Source of the DNA: Caccoplasma intestinavium
Lineage (GTDB): Bacteria; Bacteroidota; Bacteroidia; Bacteroidales; UBA11471
Direction: 5' to 3'
DNA length: 64,000 bases
Assembly: GCA_018715885.1 (NCBI GenBank)
Contig: DVKT01000001.1
Location: 9,668-73,667 of the forward strand
In this document: one piece after another, positions 16,381-25,545 of the stretch
How the letters are laid out: each line of letters starts with the position of its first letter
How positions within the stretch are numbered: position 1 is the stretch's first letter
Made by a program: the position numbers and the translations under genes
The notes under the pieces: generated by a model
What the model was told of the DNA's origin: nothing
The model's input: the letters and a program-made list of their open reading frames with translations, nothing else
Database searches by the model: none

Positions 16381-18138
16381 TTACCTCACCAAAGCGCAAT
16401 TACCGGTAAAAACGTTATATCCCATATCTATACGTCCGGCACCGTTCTCCTCTATCAGAAAGAGATCGTTATCGGTCGTAATCGCCAATGCCCTATCACC
16501 CAAAGTTCTCACCTCATATACCGCTCCCGACGAAGACGGTAATATAAGGGTTCTATCGCTACGACTATCGAGACGGGCGCGATAGAGGCCATCAGACGCA
16601 GACGAGTAAATATAAGTTTCTGCATAAGGGAAATAGCTTTTCGATGCCATATAGTACTCGTCATACACTTCGCACTCTTCATGTAAAATTTCTCCATTGG
16701 GAGCCCAATAGTAATAACGTCCTTTTCCCGAAATATACACGTTGTCGGCCGTGCGGGTAACAACGATATTACTGCTGTCGAAGAAGTCGAAATACTGATG
16801 GTGCGTAAGCCACCTATAAGAACCGCCCGACCCCGATAACATTTCGCTTTGGATATAACCGCGTCCGGTACGGCGCAGTGTACAAAGCGAGCCTTGCGGA
16901 GAAACAAATACAGAAGGAGTTCCTACAAAATCTATCGACGGTGTCCCGCTATTCGGCAAAATGGAACAAGATGTACGGCCGTCTATAAGAGAAGATTCGC
17001 TCAGAACGACAAGATCGCCATAGACCTGCCAAGAGAACTCATTGCTATTAGAGGCACCGATATGGCCGTCATGCACCTGCTCCACATCGGCGATCTGTCT
17101 TACAATCCACTCATAATCGTCCTCTTCGATAGGCTGAGGTATAGATGTCAGCATTTCTTCATCTATTTTTACCCGATAAATCGCAGCATCGCTTATGGTT
17201 GCACCGCGCTCGGATTCGGGCATAAAATAGAAACAGTCGGCAGCATCGCAACGGAACTGTATATCATACGGACTATTGAATGCAAACGCGTCTTCGCGAT
17301 AAAGTTCCTCGAAAGACAAAATAAATCCGTTATCCGAAACAATTACAACCGGATAAGTTACCTCTTCGGGGGTAGCGTACGCAACATACCCGTCCATTTC
17401 GGAGTATATCGTATCTATATGAGACGTATAAGTCAGATAAGCAAAGAGATACTGAGACGAAATGGTATGGAAACCATACAAGCGAGCCGACGGTAAAAAC
17501 TCCTCTTTCGCATCGAAACACTTGACAGAATCGAGCGTCTGACGGGTCGTAAACTTCATACCGCTGTATTCACTCCGTTCGGGCAACATATCGACCGTTT
17601 CCAAAAGGACAAGAGCATCGGAAACATCGGTCCATACGGGTCTCCCCGTATGGAAATCGGCCTGACCATTTTCCTGCATGGTAAATACCGAAACCCCTCT
17701 TTCGAGAACATTGGTCAATATTCCCGATGAAGGATAATCGGATCTTACGGCATCGATCCGGACGTCATAATATCCATTAAACGATTCGGGTATTCTCACC
17801 TTGATGAAATAAGCCTCGCCTGTACCTCCGACAGCAGGAGGTACTTCGGCGCTCTCGTCCGATGCACTTCCGGCATTATTATCGGCCGGCAGATTATCGA
17901 TCACCTCGATTTCCATCGGCATATTGTTGAAAAGAACTTCCGGATCGACAAGACGCACATAAGTCGTAAGTACCAATGTATCGCCTGAGAGTATCTTGTC
18001 TTCGTAATCGAAAGAAACATTTGCCATAGGAGGATCTACAATCATCGTATCATCGTCATCTCCGTCATCACCCAATCCGAAAATATCACAAGAGACAATC
18101 ATCAACGGCAAACATGCCGCAAGAAACCATTTTTTCAT
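16381..18138 (-). CDS. Large lipoprotein of unknown family
   Basis: A 585-residue protein starting MKKWFLAACLPLMIVSC, a lipoprotein signal peptide. A strongly acidic stretch follows (GDDGDDDD), consistent with lipoprotein surface export in Bacteroidota. I do not recognise the family. The N-terminal third looks like Ig or beta-sandwich sequence. The last 250 residues contain repeated short beta segments with aromatic Tyr-Tyr-Trp runs (GRYYYWAPNGEIL, YIYSSASDGLYRARLDS), suggesting a beta-propeller. I moved the start 18 codons into the frame to the signal peptide; the promoter at 18163-18193 supports this. Possible roles include adhesion or glycan binding, unproven. Confidence 0.7.
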   Translation of the reverse strand: MKKWFLAACLPLMIVSCDIFGLGDDGDDDDTMIVDPPMANVSFDYEDKILSGDTLVLTTYVRLVDPEVLFNNMPMEIEVIDNLPADNNAGSASDESAEVPPAVGGTGEAYFIKVRIPESFNGYYDVRIDAVRSDYPSSGILTNVLERGVSVFTMQENGQADFHTGRPVWTDVSDALVLLETVDMLPERSEYSGMKFTTRQTLDSVKCFDAKEEFLPSARLYGFHTISSQYLFAYLTYTSHIDTIYSEMDGYVAYATPEEVTYPVVIVSDNGFILSFEELYREDAFAFNSPYDIQFRCDAADCFYFMPESERGATISDAAIYRVKIDEEMLTSIPQPIEEDDYEWIVRQIADVEQVHDGHIGASNSNEFSWQVYGDLVVLSESSLIDGRTSCSILPNSGTPSIDFVGTPSVFVSPQGSLCTLRRTGRGYIQSEMLSGSGGSYRWLTHHQYFDFFDSSNIVVTRTADNVYISGKGRYYYWAPNGEILHEECEVYDEYYMASKSYFPYAETYIYSSASDGLYRARLDSRSDRTLILPSSSGAVYEVRTLGDRALAITTDNDLFLIEENGAGRIDMGYNVFTGNCALVR

Positions 18139-18162
18139 ATAGCAAGAATTGTTGATTTTATA

Positions 18163-18193
18163 CAAAAATAGAGACAAAATATCAATAACCAAA
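18163..18193 (-). promoter_or_regulatory. Promoter for the 585-residue lipoprotein gene
   Basis: On the minus strand TTTG (18193-18190) and TATTTTTG (18170-18163) are 23 bases apart, both exact. The start codon is 24 bases downstream. Confidence 0.75.
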
Positions 18194-18220
18194 CATTATT
18201 ATATATTTTAAAAACTCCAG

Positions 18221-19474
18221 CTAACCATCCGAAACAGTTTGCCCCTGCGAAAGCCACCTTTTACGCAAATACCTTACCGGGAACCATGAAGCAACAACAC
18301 CGAGAAGAACGACCACAAGCAATACAATCAATGCGTCGCTCCACAGAAACCGCACCGGATAAGCATCGACGACAAAAGTCCCGGGAACACCTCCCATACT
18401 CAGCAATCCGAATGTCTGTTGCAACCAGCACAGCAGAATACCCAATATCAATCCGCCCCCGGCTCCGATAGCAGAAATAAGCCAGCCTTCGACAAAAAAT
18501 ATGCGGGATATGAGCGCATCGTCGGCGCCCAGATTATGCAACGTGCGTATATCGCCCTGCTTATCGATGATAAGCATCGAAAGCGAACCGATGACGTTGA
18601 AAGTCGCTATCAAAAGAATAAAAAGCAAGATAAGAAACGTAATCCATTTTTCTATCTGCATCATATTATAGGCCGAAGCCTGCTGCTGCAAACGGTCGCT
18701 AACCCGATAGCTCCCGCCCAAATGGTTTTGCAGACGAGTAAGAAAAGCCGACTCGTCGACACCGTCCATCAAACGCAGTTCAAGTGCAGTGGCCTCGGTT
18801 GTGTAATCATAAAGCTCCCTCACGAGCGACAGAGGAGCAATCACCCACGTCTCATCGTACTCTTGCTGATTGACGGCAAAGACAGCCGAAGCATACACCT
18901 CTTTTTCTCGGAACGAAGCAGAAGGATTGGCCATATTGACACGGATCTTGCGTTTAGGGGCATAAAGCCTCAACGGGCGAGAAAAAAAAGCACCCATTTC
19001 GAGCCTCATCGCAACTCCCGCCCCCAATCCCACATAATAACCGGTCGTATCGGAAAACAGGAATTGACCTTCGAGTAAGGTTTCATCGAGTTGCGTATTC
19101 ACATCGGCATAAGTATTACCCACACCTTTCAGGAAAACAGGCATCTGATTATTCCCGAAAACAGCAAGAGCATTCTCCTCCACAACAGGTGCAAGAGCAG
19201 CTATTTCATCGGTCCACTCATACAAGGCAGCTATTTCGGGAGCGGCCATATCGATTGTCTTACCCTGCACGGGTAGAATTTTCACGGGAGGGTCGAGGCG
19301 GGAACAGAGAGAGAGAACTACTTCCTGAAAACCGTTATATACCGACAACGTACATATTATAGCCATCGTTGTTACGGCAACCCCCAAGACCGAAACCAGC
19401 GAAATGAGATTGATGGCACTGTGCGACTTACGGGAGAAAAGATATCTCACCGCAATGTTCAGCGAAAGGGGCAT
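18221..19474 (-). CDS. FtsX-like ABC transporter permease (LolC/LolE type)
   Basis: A 417-residue inner-membrane permease. The N-terminus RYLFSRKSHSAINLISLVSV leads into the first membrane helix. A periplasmic domain of about 210 residues follows, then three C-terminal helices (for example WITFLILLFILLIATFNVIG and the last near residue 385). The 1+3 layout is that of LolC/LolE, which extract lipoproteins from the inner membrane with a LolD ATPase. No ATPase gene is adjacent. It follows rbfA by 14 bases in the minus-strand aroQ-pyk run. Lipoprotein release is inferred from the family. Confidence 0.88.
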   Translation of the reverse strand: MPLSLNIAVRYLFSRKSHSAINLISLVSVLGVAVTTMAIICTLSVYNGFQEVVLSLCSRLDPPVKILPVQGKTIDMAAPEIAALYEWTDEIAALAPVVEENALAVFGNNQMPVFLKGVGNTYADVNTQLDETLLEGQFLFSDTTGYYVGLGAGVAMRLEMGAFFSRPLRLYAPKRKIRVNMANPSASFREKEVYASAVFAVNQQEYDETWVIAPLSLVRELYDYTTEATALELRLMDGVDESAFLTRLQNHLGGSYRVSDRLQQQASAYNMMQIEKWITFLILLFILLIATFNVIGSLSMLIIDKQGDIRTLHNLGADDALISRIFFVEGWLISAIGAGGGLILGILLCWLQQTFGLLSMGGVPGTFVVDAYPVRFLWSDALIVLLVVVLLGVVASWFPVRYLRKRWLSQGQTVSDG

Positions 19475-19488
19475 AAGCGGTTACGGAA

Positions 19489-19824
19489 TTATTTATGAAG
19501 GAGTGTATCGATATTCTCGATATAATCGAGTGAATCATCGAGGAAAAACATCAGCTCAGGCGTCTTACGCAACTGGTAACGCACACGGCTCGCCAACTCA
19601 TACCGTATAGTCTTGGCATTATCGCGAATCGATTCGAGCATATCGGCCGCTTTTTCCGACGGGAATATGCTTAGATAGGCTTTCGCCACACTCAAATCGG
19701 GGCTTACACGCACGACACTTACCGATACGAGAACGCCATGCGTCTTGCTGGTTTCCTGACGGAATATCTCACTCAATTCTTTTTGAAGCAGACGACTTAT
19801 CTTATTTTGGCGGGTTGTCTCCAT
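19489..19824 (-). CDS. rbfA: Ribosome-binding factor A
   Basis: A 111-residue KH-like protein that assists late 30S maturation at the 5' end of 16S rRNA. Visible are the N-terminal RQNKISRLLQKELSEIF, the strand VVRVSPDLSVAKAYLSIFP and LRKTPELMFFLDDSLDY, all typical. It lies 54 bases after the O-methyltransferase gene and 14 bases before the permease. Confidence 0.95.
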   Translation of the reverse strand: METTRQNKISRLLQKELSEIFRQETSKTHGVLVSVSVVRVSPDLSVAKAYLSIFPSEKAADMLESIRDNAKTIRYELASRVRYQLRKTPELMFFLDDSLDYIENIDTLLHK

Positions 19825-19878
19825 AAATCGTATTTTTTAGAGGGTTTCGGTTCGAAGATACGTTTTCTTCCTGAGAAA

Positions 19879-20532
19879 TCAAAACCGGGACGGAGATTGT
19901 TTTTTCCAAATCAACGTCAATCCGTCCCGTAAAGGCAAAATGACTTTCTCGACCCGTGTATCGGTCGCAATCTTATCGTTGAATGCCATAACGGCACGAG
20001 TCTGCGTATCGTGAGAATGTCCGTCGCAGACCTTGTGATCCCACAATGTATTGTCGGCAAGTATCATACCGCCGGGGACAACCCGGTCGAATACCATATC
20101 GTAATAATCGGAATAACGCCGCTTGTCGGCATCGATATACACAAGATCGAAAGAACCTCCGAGCCGAGGCACGACATCGAAAGCATCGCCCATGTGCAGG
20201 TGTATGCGGTCGGCAAAAGGCGACAAGGCCAAATGTTGCCTTGTGAAATCTTCTATCTCATCGTCTATCTCCACGGTATGCAACTCCGCATCGGCCGGCA
20301 TTCCTTCGGCCAGACACAGCGTAGAATACCCTGTAAACGTTCCTATTTCGAGAATACGCCGAGGACATTGCATACGACATATCATTTTGAGAATACGTCC
20401 CTGTAAATGTCCCGACATCATACGGGGACGCAACGAATGGATATGGGTATCGCGACTCAATCGCGCGAGCAATTCTCCTTCACCGTCGATATGCGAGAGA
20501 ATGTATTCGTCGAGAGCCTCTTCTGCCGTCAT
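19879..20532 (-). CDS. O-methyltransferase (family 3, SAM-dependent)
   Basis: A 217-residue class I methyltransferase of the catechol/caffeoyl-CoA type. Motif I is ILEIGTFTGYSTLCLAEGM, motif II VEIDDEIEDF, and FDLVYIDADKRRYSDYYD carries the metal-binding Asp pair. Bacterial members methylate catechols, flavonoids or tRNA; TrmR-type tRNA uridine methylation is one possibility. It starts 3 bases after pyk and should be co-translated with it. The substrate cannot be read from sequence. Confidence 0.9.
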   Translation of the reverse strand: MTAEEALDEYILSHIDGEGELLARLSRDTHIHSLRPRMMSGHLQGRILKMICRMQCPRRILEIGTFTGYSTLCLAEGMPADAELHTVEIDDEIEDFTRQHLALSPFADRIHLHMGDAFDVVPRLGGSFDLVYIDADKRRYSDYYDMVFDRVVPGGMILADNTLWDHKVCDGHSHDTQTRAVMAFNDKIATDTRVEKVILPLRDGLTLIWKKQSPSRF

Positions 20533-20535
20533 TTT

Positions 20536-22005
20536 TTAATGCACGTCTTCGAGATTGGGCAGGATATAGCGATCGTAACCTTTCAATACCAGACCGGCTT
20601 TATTGATTTCGAGGAACGAACTTCCCGATCCCTCACCGAAAGCTCCGCCGATATAGGCTATAAGATCTTCGTTGGTAATCATACCGTTCTCGACCAATGA
20701 AGAAAGCCCGTGGAAAAGATATTCGCGCGAGGTCGACATTTCATGCTGATAAAAAGCAATGACACCGTAAGAGAGGGCCAACTGACGCATCGTACGCTCG
20801 CTATAACAAATCGCCAAAATGGGGTTTTCTCCCCGGTATGCCGCCAGATTACGGGCGGTACGGCCGGTAAAACTATCGGTTACGATAGCCTTTACACCCA
20901 AAACTTTTGCCGACTCTACCGCATGTTTGGACAAGAACGACGTGGTGTCGATGACTTCACCTTCGACATTCACCTGTATATCGTTGTCCGACAATTTCGT
21001 CAGTTCGGCCTCTTTTGCAATACGCGACATCGTGGCAATAGCTTCTACCGGATATTTTCCGTAGGCCGTTTCGCCGCTCAACATAAGCGCATCGGTACGA
21101 TAATAAATAGCATTGGCGATGTCGGTAACCTCGGCCCGCGTGGGTCGGGGATTCTTTATCATCGAGTGGAGCATCTGCGTAGCGACGATCACCGGCTTTT
21201 TGGCTTGTACGCACTTCTTGATGAGACGACGCTGTATACCGGGAATCTTCTCCTGAGGTACTTCGATTCCGAGGTCTCCGCGGGCAATCATCACACCGTA
21301 TGCAACTTCGAGAATCTCATCGATATTATCGACACCTTCCTGATTTTCGATTTTAGCAATGATTTTTATCTTGCTGTTATGAGCATCGAGAATTTCCTGT
21401 ATAGCCAAAACATCTTGGCGGTTACGCACAAACGAATGTGCGATAAAGTCGATATCCTTATCGATGGCATAAAGAATATTACGACGGTCTTTCTCGGTAA
21501 GGGCCGGCAGATTGATACGCACACCCGGTACATTCACGCTCTTTCTCGATCCCAACTCACCGGCATTCTGCGCTACGCACAACAAGTAATCGTCGTGTTT
21601 TTCGAGTACACGGAACTCCAATTCACCGTCGTCGATGAGCACGACGCTGTCCACCGAAAGGTCTTTGGCAAAATCGACATACGACACATTGATTGCGTCG
21701 TGCGTGGTAAAGGCATCGGGATTTCCTGCCATACGCACGATGTCGCCGGCAGTAAACGTGATGCTTCCGTCGTTTTCGATAAAGGTGGTTCTCACTTCGG
21801 GGCCTTTCGTATCCATGAGAATAGCGATCGTATTGGAAACGGCCCTCACGTTATTTATGATACGATCGAAGCCTTCGGCATTGAGGTGGGCCGAGTTCAT
21901 TCGCACCACATTCATACCGTTTTCGTAAAGCGCGCGCACGAAATCTATTTCGCAACGTTTATCCGAAACCGTAGCAACAATCTTGGTTTGTTTTGATGTC
22001 ATCAT
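20536..22005 (-). CDS. pyk: Pyruvate kinase
   Basis: A 489-residue glycolytic enzyme making pyruvate and ATP from phosphoenolpyruvate. It shows TKIVATVSDKRCEIDFVRAL, the metal/substrate site IIAKIENQEGVDNIDEI, the segment VMIARGDLGIEVPQEKIP and KKPVIVATQMLHSM, then the C-terminal allosteric domain. Two adjacent ATGs (22005 and 22002) are possible. It lies 13 bases after aroQ, which also uses carbon drawn from phosphoenolpyruvate. Confidence 0.97.
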   Translation of the reverse strand: MMTSKQTKIVATVSDKRCEIDFVRALYENGMNVVRMNSAHLNAEGFDRIINNVRAVSNTIAILMDTKGPEVRTTFIENDGSITFTAGDIVRMAGNPDAFTTHDAINVSYVDFAKDLSVDSVVLIDDGELEFRVLEKHDDYLLCVAQNAGELGSRKSVNVPGVRINLPALTEKDRRNILYAIDKDIDFIAHSFVRNRQDVLAIQEILDAHNSKIKIIAKIENQEGVDNIDEILEVAYGVMIARGDLGIEVPQEKIPGIQRRLIKKCVQAKKPVIVATQMLHSMIKNPRPTRAEVTDIANAIYYRTDALMLSGETAYGKYPVEAIATMSRIAKEAELTKLSDNDIQVNVEGEVIDTTSFLSKHAVESAKVLGVKAIVTDSFTGRTARNLAAYRGENPILAICYSERTMRQLALSYGVIAFYQHEMSTSREYLFHGLSSLVENGMITNEDLIAYIGGAFGEGSGSSFLEINKAGLVLKGYDRYILPNLEDVH

Positions 22006-22018
22006 ATATAGGATAGGT

Positions 22019-22450
22019 TTACTTTTTCTTTTCTTCTTCGATAAGAGCCTCTACTGCCAATCTATACGAGTCGAGGCCGAAACCGATGACCGAACCGCGA
22101 CATGCGGCAGCTATCATCGAAACATGACGATACGGTTCCCGGGCGTGAATATTGGAAATATGCACCTCGACCACCGGAGCGGGAACAGCCCGGATAGCAT
22201 CGGAAAGAGCAATGGACGTATGGGTATAAGCACCGGCATTGAGAACGATACCGACCGGAGAAAATCCGCACTCATGGATTTTGTTTATCAACTCGCCCTC
22301 GACATTAGACTGGTAATAATGTATCGTATGGAGAGGATAGCGGGAACGCAACTCTTCGAGATAGCTTTCGAACGAAGCGTCTCCGTAAACGCTTTTTTCA
22401 CGTTTTCCCAACAAATTCAAGTTCGGGCCGTTAATAATCCATATATCCAT
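22019..22450 (-). CDS. aroQ: 3-dehydroquinate dehydratase, type II
   Basis: A 143-residue small type II enzyme that makes 3-dehydroshikimate. The start WIINGPNLNLLGKREKSVYG holds the catalytic Arg and Tyr lid. NAGAYTHTSIALSDAI and VEVHISNIHAREPYRHVS contain the active-site Asn and His. It is the first gene of the minus-strand run to the LolC/E-like permease. Its promoter overlaps the xerD upstream region. Confidence 0.96.
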   Translation of the reverse strand: MDIWIINGPNLNLLGKREKSVYGDASFESYLEELRSRYPLHTIHYYQSNVEGELINKIHECGFSPVGIVLNAGAYTHTSIALSDAIRAVPAPVVEVHISNIHAREPYRHVSMIAAACRGSVIGFGLDSYRLAVEALIEEEKKK

Positions 22451-22466
22451 AAGTCAAAAGATTTCG

Positions 22467-22474
22467 TATCTTTG
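22467..22474 (+). promoter_or_regulatory. Probable promoter for xerD
   Basis: TATCTTTG at 22467-22474 is an exact -7 box 94 bases before the xerD ATG. It lies just beyond the aroQ start, so the xerD leader would overlap the aroQ leader in antisense. Confidence 0.5.
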
Positions 22475-22527
22475 TCATTACCGAAAACTCCGGTCAAGAG
22501 AAAAAATCGGTCAAACAAAATTTTCGG

Positions 22528-22535
22528 CAAAAGTA
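22528..22535 (-). promoter_or_regulatory. Promoter for aroQ-pyk run
   Basis: On the minus strand TACTTTTG (22535-22528) is an exact TAnnTTTG box 77 bases before the aroQ start. Confidence 0.55.
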
Positions 22536-22568
22536 CAAAAAGATTACGAAATATATCGCAATAAAATA

Positions 22569-23483
22569 ATGATTGTTAGCAATTCGGAGTTGTTAAAATC
22601 TTTCTCGCGTTATCTCAAACTCGAAAAGGGGGCATCGGACAATACCATAGACGGGTATCTGCACGACGTCGTCAAACTGTTCCAATATGTATCCCCTGAA
22701 TCAAAGCCCACCATCGACCAACTCGTCGATGCAGACATTACGCAATTTATCTGTCAATTACAAGACATCGGCATACAACCCCGGTCGCAGGCCCGCATCT
22801 TATCGGGACTGAACTCGTTCTATTCGTTCCTGCGCCTCGAAGGGTTTACCGAAGAGAACCCGATGGAACTGATAGAAGGGCCCAAATTGGGACGCAAACT
22901 CCCCGAGGTGCTTACCGTCGAAGAAATCGATTCGCTCATCGACTCATTCGATATGTCCCTGCCCGAGAGCCAACGCAACCGGGCTATCATAGAAACGATG
23001 TACGATTGCGGCCTGCGGGTATCGGAACTCGTAGGGTTGCGTATCTCCCAGATATATTTTAAAGACGAATATATCATCGTCGAGGGCAAAGGCAGCAAAC
23101 AACGCCTTATACCCATCTCGCAAAACGCCTTGCACGAAATAAAACTTTATCAAAAAGACCGATGCCACATCACCCCCCAGAAAGGCGATGAAGACATTCT
23201 CTTTCTCAACCGTCGGGGAGGACGGCTGAGCCGGGTCATGATATTCTACATTATCAAAAAACAGTGCGAAACCTGCGGCATTCAAAAAAACATCAGCCCC
23301 CACACTTTGCGCCACAGCTTCGCCACCCACTTGCTCGAAGGCGGAGCCAACCTGCGGGCTATACAGCAAATGCTGGGACACGAAAGCATCACTACCACCG
23401 AGATATATGTACATCTCGACAACGCACTCCTGCGCAGCGAAATACTTACCCATCACCCACGCAACAATAAAAAAGCGAAATAA
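22569..23483 (+). CDS. xerD: Tyrosine recombinase XerD
   Basis: A 304-residue recombinase that with XerC resolves chromosome dimers at dif. An N-terminal SAM-like DNA-binding domain (residues 1-90, KGASDNTIDGYLHDVVKLF) precedes the catalytic domain. The catalytic Arg is in YDCGLRVSELVGL, the His-x-x-Arg box is HTLRHSFATHLLEGG, and the nucleophilic Tyr is in ITTTEIYVHLD. Length and motif spacing fit a housekeeping Xer protein rather than a transposon integrase, and no mobile element surrounds it. Confidence 0.93.
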   Translation: MIVSNSELLKSFSRYLKLEKGASDNTIDGYLHDVVKLFQYVSPESKPTIDQLVDADITQFICQLQDIGIQPRSQARILSGLNSFYSFLRLEGFTEENPMELIEGPKLGRKLPEVLTVEEIDSLIDSFDMSLPESQRNRAIIETMYDCGLRVSELVGLRISQIYFKDEYIIVEGKGSKQRLIPISQNALHEIKLYQKDRCHITPQKGDEDILFLNRRGGRLSRVMIFYIIKKQCETCGIQKNISPHTLRHSFATHLLEGGANLRAIQQMLGHESITTTEIYVHLDNALLRSEILTHHPRNNKKAK

Positions 23484-23498
23484 TCCTGTGAAAGAGTT

Positions 23499-24395
23499 TT
23501 AAAGACGGCCGTCCCTTTTCCAACGCTTGTGATAACGCCGTTCTTGATAGCGCATTTCCCACGCTTTGATCCCGCCGTACTTCGCACAATAGGCATCGCA
23601 GAGTTGCCCTATGACTTCCCATGAGCATTTCCCTCGTCCCTTCATCATATTTTTGATAAAACGGAACTCCACACGTCGGACATATTCTTTCATCTCTCCC
23701 GTCGGCCGGCAATCGGCCACATAAAGAGGCAACTTCTCTGCCCACTTCCCGTTATAATCCCGGGTTGCCTCAAACCATGTCGACGTATAAAATCCTTCGG
23801 AAAAATGCTCGACAATAGCCGTATGGCAGACATAATTGACATATCCGGCCGCAAATACGGCCGTAGAAAAATCGAGGTCATATAGATGAAATCCCGGAAA
23901 TTTCTGTTCATCGAAACGAATTTCGCTCCACACCTTGCGGGAAACAAACAGGCACATGCCATCTAAAACGACCACCGGAGAGAATTCTGAGCAATCGGGG
24001 TTTTCAAATGTACCAACATACCACCTCCCATTTAAATGCTGTATATAATTCGACCGCCAAGTACCTTCGGTCGCCAACCCGATACCATAAAAGCCTTCTG
24101 TCCTTAACTTCGAACCAGCAAACCCGATCGTTCCGCAATCGGGCTCGGACAACTTCCGGACAATTTTCTCCCCCCATCCGATCGTATCGAATTGCACGTC
24201 CTCATGTAAAAAACAAAGGAAATCGTACCGGCTCTTTTCCGCACATGAATTATAGACTTTACAGATTCCATAACCCGACGTACGGTTATCAAAAACGATC
24301 ACTTCGTACTCCACTCGACCTATCGTAGCAGCGATATTTTGCTTCAACTTCTCCGCCGCATCAGGGTTTATCGAACATACAATTATCGAAATCAT
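23499..24395 (-). CDS. Glycosyltransferase-like protein, GT2-related
   Basis: A 298-residue protein with a short GT-A-like start, MISIIVCSINPDAAEKLKQN, and the nucleotide/metal region FLCFLHEDVQFDTIGW. HEDV takes the place of a classic DxD. Further on are VVLDGMCLFVSRKVW and FDEQKFPGFHLYDLDFS, typical of family Glyco_tranf_2_5. It probably transfers a sugar in surface glycan synthesis in the cytoplasm. I use the ATG at 24395; the upstream open frame is antisense to the neighbouring glycosyltransferase. It is convergent with xerD, whose stop is 15 bases away. Confidence 0.8.
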   Translation of the reverse strand: MISIIVCSINPDAAEKLKQNIAATIGRVEYEVIVFDNRTSGYGICKVYNSCAEKSRYDFLCFLHEDVQFDTIGWGEKIVRKLSEPDCGTIGFAGSKLRTEGFYGIGLATEGTWRSNYIQHLNGRWYVGTFENPDCSEFSPVVVLDGMCLFVSRKVWSEIRFDEQKFPGFHLYDLDFSTAVFAAGYVNYVCHTAIVEHFSEGFYTSTWFEATRDYNGKWAEKLPLYVADCRPTGEMKEYVRRVEFRFIKNMMKGRGKCSWEVIGQLCDAYCAKYGGIKAWEMRYQERRYHKRWKRDGRL

Positions 24396-24421
24396 ACCTT
24401 TTCTTTGATTATCAAGGGCGG

Positions 24422-24429
24422 CAAAGATA
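24422..24429 (-). promoter_or_regulatory. Promoter for the minus-strand GT2-like gene
   Basis: TATCTTTG on the minus strand (24429-24422), 26 bases before the start at 24395. It is paired with a divergent box at 24474. Confidence 0.65.
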
Positions 24430-24473
24430 CGAACAAAAAACAGAGAAAGGAATCCCGGGCACACAATCTTTTG

Positions 24474-24481
24474 TATCTTTG
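24474..24481 (+). promoter_or_regulatory. Promoter for the plus-strand GT2 gene
   Basis: Exact TATCTTTG at 24474-24481, 28 bases before the ATG at 24510. Confidence 0.65.
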
Positions 24482-24509
24482 CGGTGAAATCTTTTTTAAC
24501 AGATTCGAT

Positions 24510-25472
24510 ATGAATGTTTCGGTAATCATTCCCAACTATTGTCATGCCCGGTTTTTGAATCAGCGCATAGATTCGGTACTGAACCAAACTTACAGTGACT
24601 ATGAAGTCATCATTCTCGACGATTGTTCGACCGACAACAGCCGGGAAATTATCGAATCTTATCGAAACCACCCCAAAATATCCCACATCGTCTATAACGA
24701 GAAAAACAGCGGCTCGACTTTTATACAATGGGAAAAAGGTTTTGAACTGGCCCGGGGAGAATACATCTGGATTGCCGAAAGCGACGACGTCGCCCGATCT
24801 ACCTTTCTCGAAGAATGTATGAATGCGTTCTCGTCCTATTCCGATGTATCCATCGTTTTTTCCGATTGTCTTTTTGTCGACGAAAACACACGGGACATGC
24901 ACGAGACGAAATTACAGCTTACTTATCGCCTGTCCGATAAAAAACAGGACTCTCCCTACACGATGTACAACGGTCGTTTTTTTATCGACCACCGCATGTT
25001 CTACCAGAATTATATCATGAACGCCAGCATGGTGGTATTCCGAAAAAACAGCCGACACCCCGACAAAGCATACATGAATTATCGTTACGTGGGAGACTGG
25101 CTTTTCTGGGTAGGTATCCTGCTCAACGGGAACACGGTATATATCGACAAACAACTCAACCTTTTCCGTCAACATGCGGGAAATACCACCGCAACGTCGT
25201 TTTCTTCGGGAAATAACTACAAGGAAATGGGTCGCCTGATGACCGACATCTGCCGCATCGTACAACCGCCGACAGGATTCAAACCATATCTGTACGGTTA
25301 TTTTTTCGTACATCTGCGCCGACATTTCAAAAAAATGAAATACAACCCATTCATCGTAAAAGAAATTTTCGATGAATGGGCCAGAAACGAAAATCGGACT
25401 TTCTCCATTATATGGTATCGTATCGCCAAATGGCTATGCCTTTATAAAGACAAGAGACCATTCCGTCCTTAG
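24510..25472 (+). CDS. Family-2 glycosyltransferase
   Basis: A 320-residue GT-A enzyme. The start NVSVIIPNYCHARFLNQRI, the metal-linked DDCSTDNSREIIESY and the acceptor-side GEYIWIAESDD are textbook GT2. The latter half (GDWLFWVGILLNGNTVYID, FRQHAGNTTATSF) resembles transferases of O-antigen and capsule clusters. It is cytoplasmic or peripheral, with no clear membrane helix. The start at 24510 follows a divergent promoter pair; the longer open frame upstream crosses that promoter. Sugar and acceptor are unknown. Confidence 0.9.
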   Translation: MNVSVIIPNYCHARFLNQRIDSVLNQTYSDYEVIILDDCSTDNSREIIESYRNHPKISHIVYNEKNSGSTFIQWEKGFELARGEYIWIAESDDVARSTFLEECMNAFSSYSDVSIVFSDCLFVDENTRDMHETKLQLTYRLSDKKQDSPYTMYNGRFFIDHRMFYQNYIMNASMVVFRKNSRHPDKAYMNYRYVGDWLFWVGILLNGNTVYIDKQLNLFRQHAGNTTATSFSSGNNYKEMGRLMTDICRIVQPPTGFKPYLYGYFFVHLRRHFKKMKYNPFIVKEIFDEWARNENRTFSIIWYRIAKWLCLYKDKRPFRP

Positions 25473-25545
25473 AAAAGGGTCTCTGTCTCATGGCTTATCA
25501 AACGACCGCATTTTATAGACTCGCAAATCGAAGGAAAGAAAACCT

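Noticed and set aside
22569..23483. Tyrosine recombinase as sign of an integrated element
   Set aside because: Length and motifs fit housekeeping XerD, and no attachment repeats or phage/transposon genes surround it.
25453..25484. AGAGACC/GGTCTCT inverted repeat at the end of the GT2 gene considered as a terminator
   Set aside because: Only 7 bp with an 18-base loop and no T-run.
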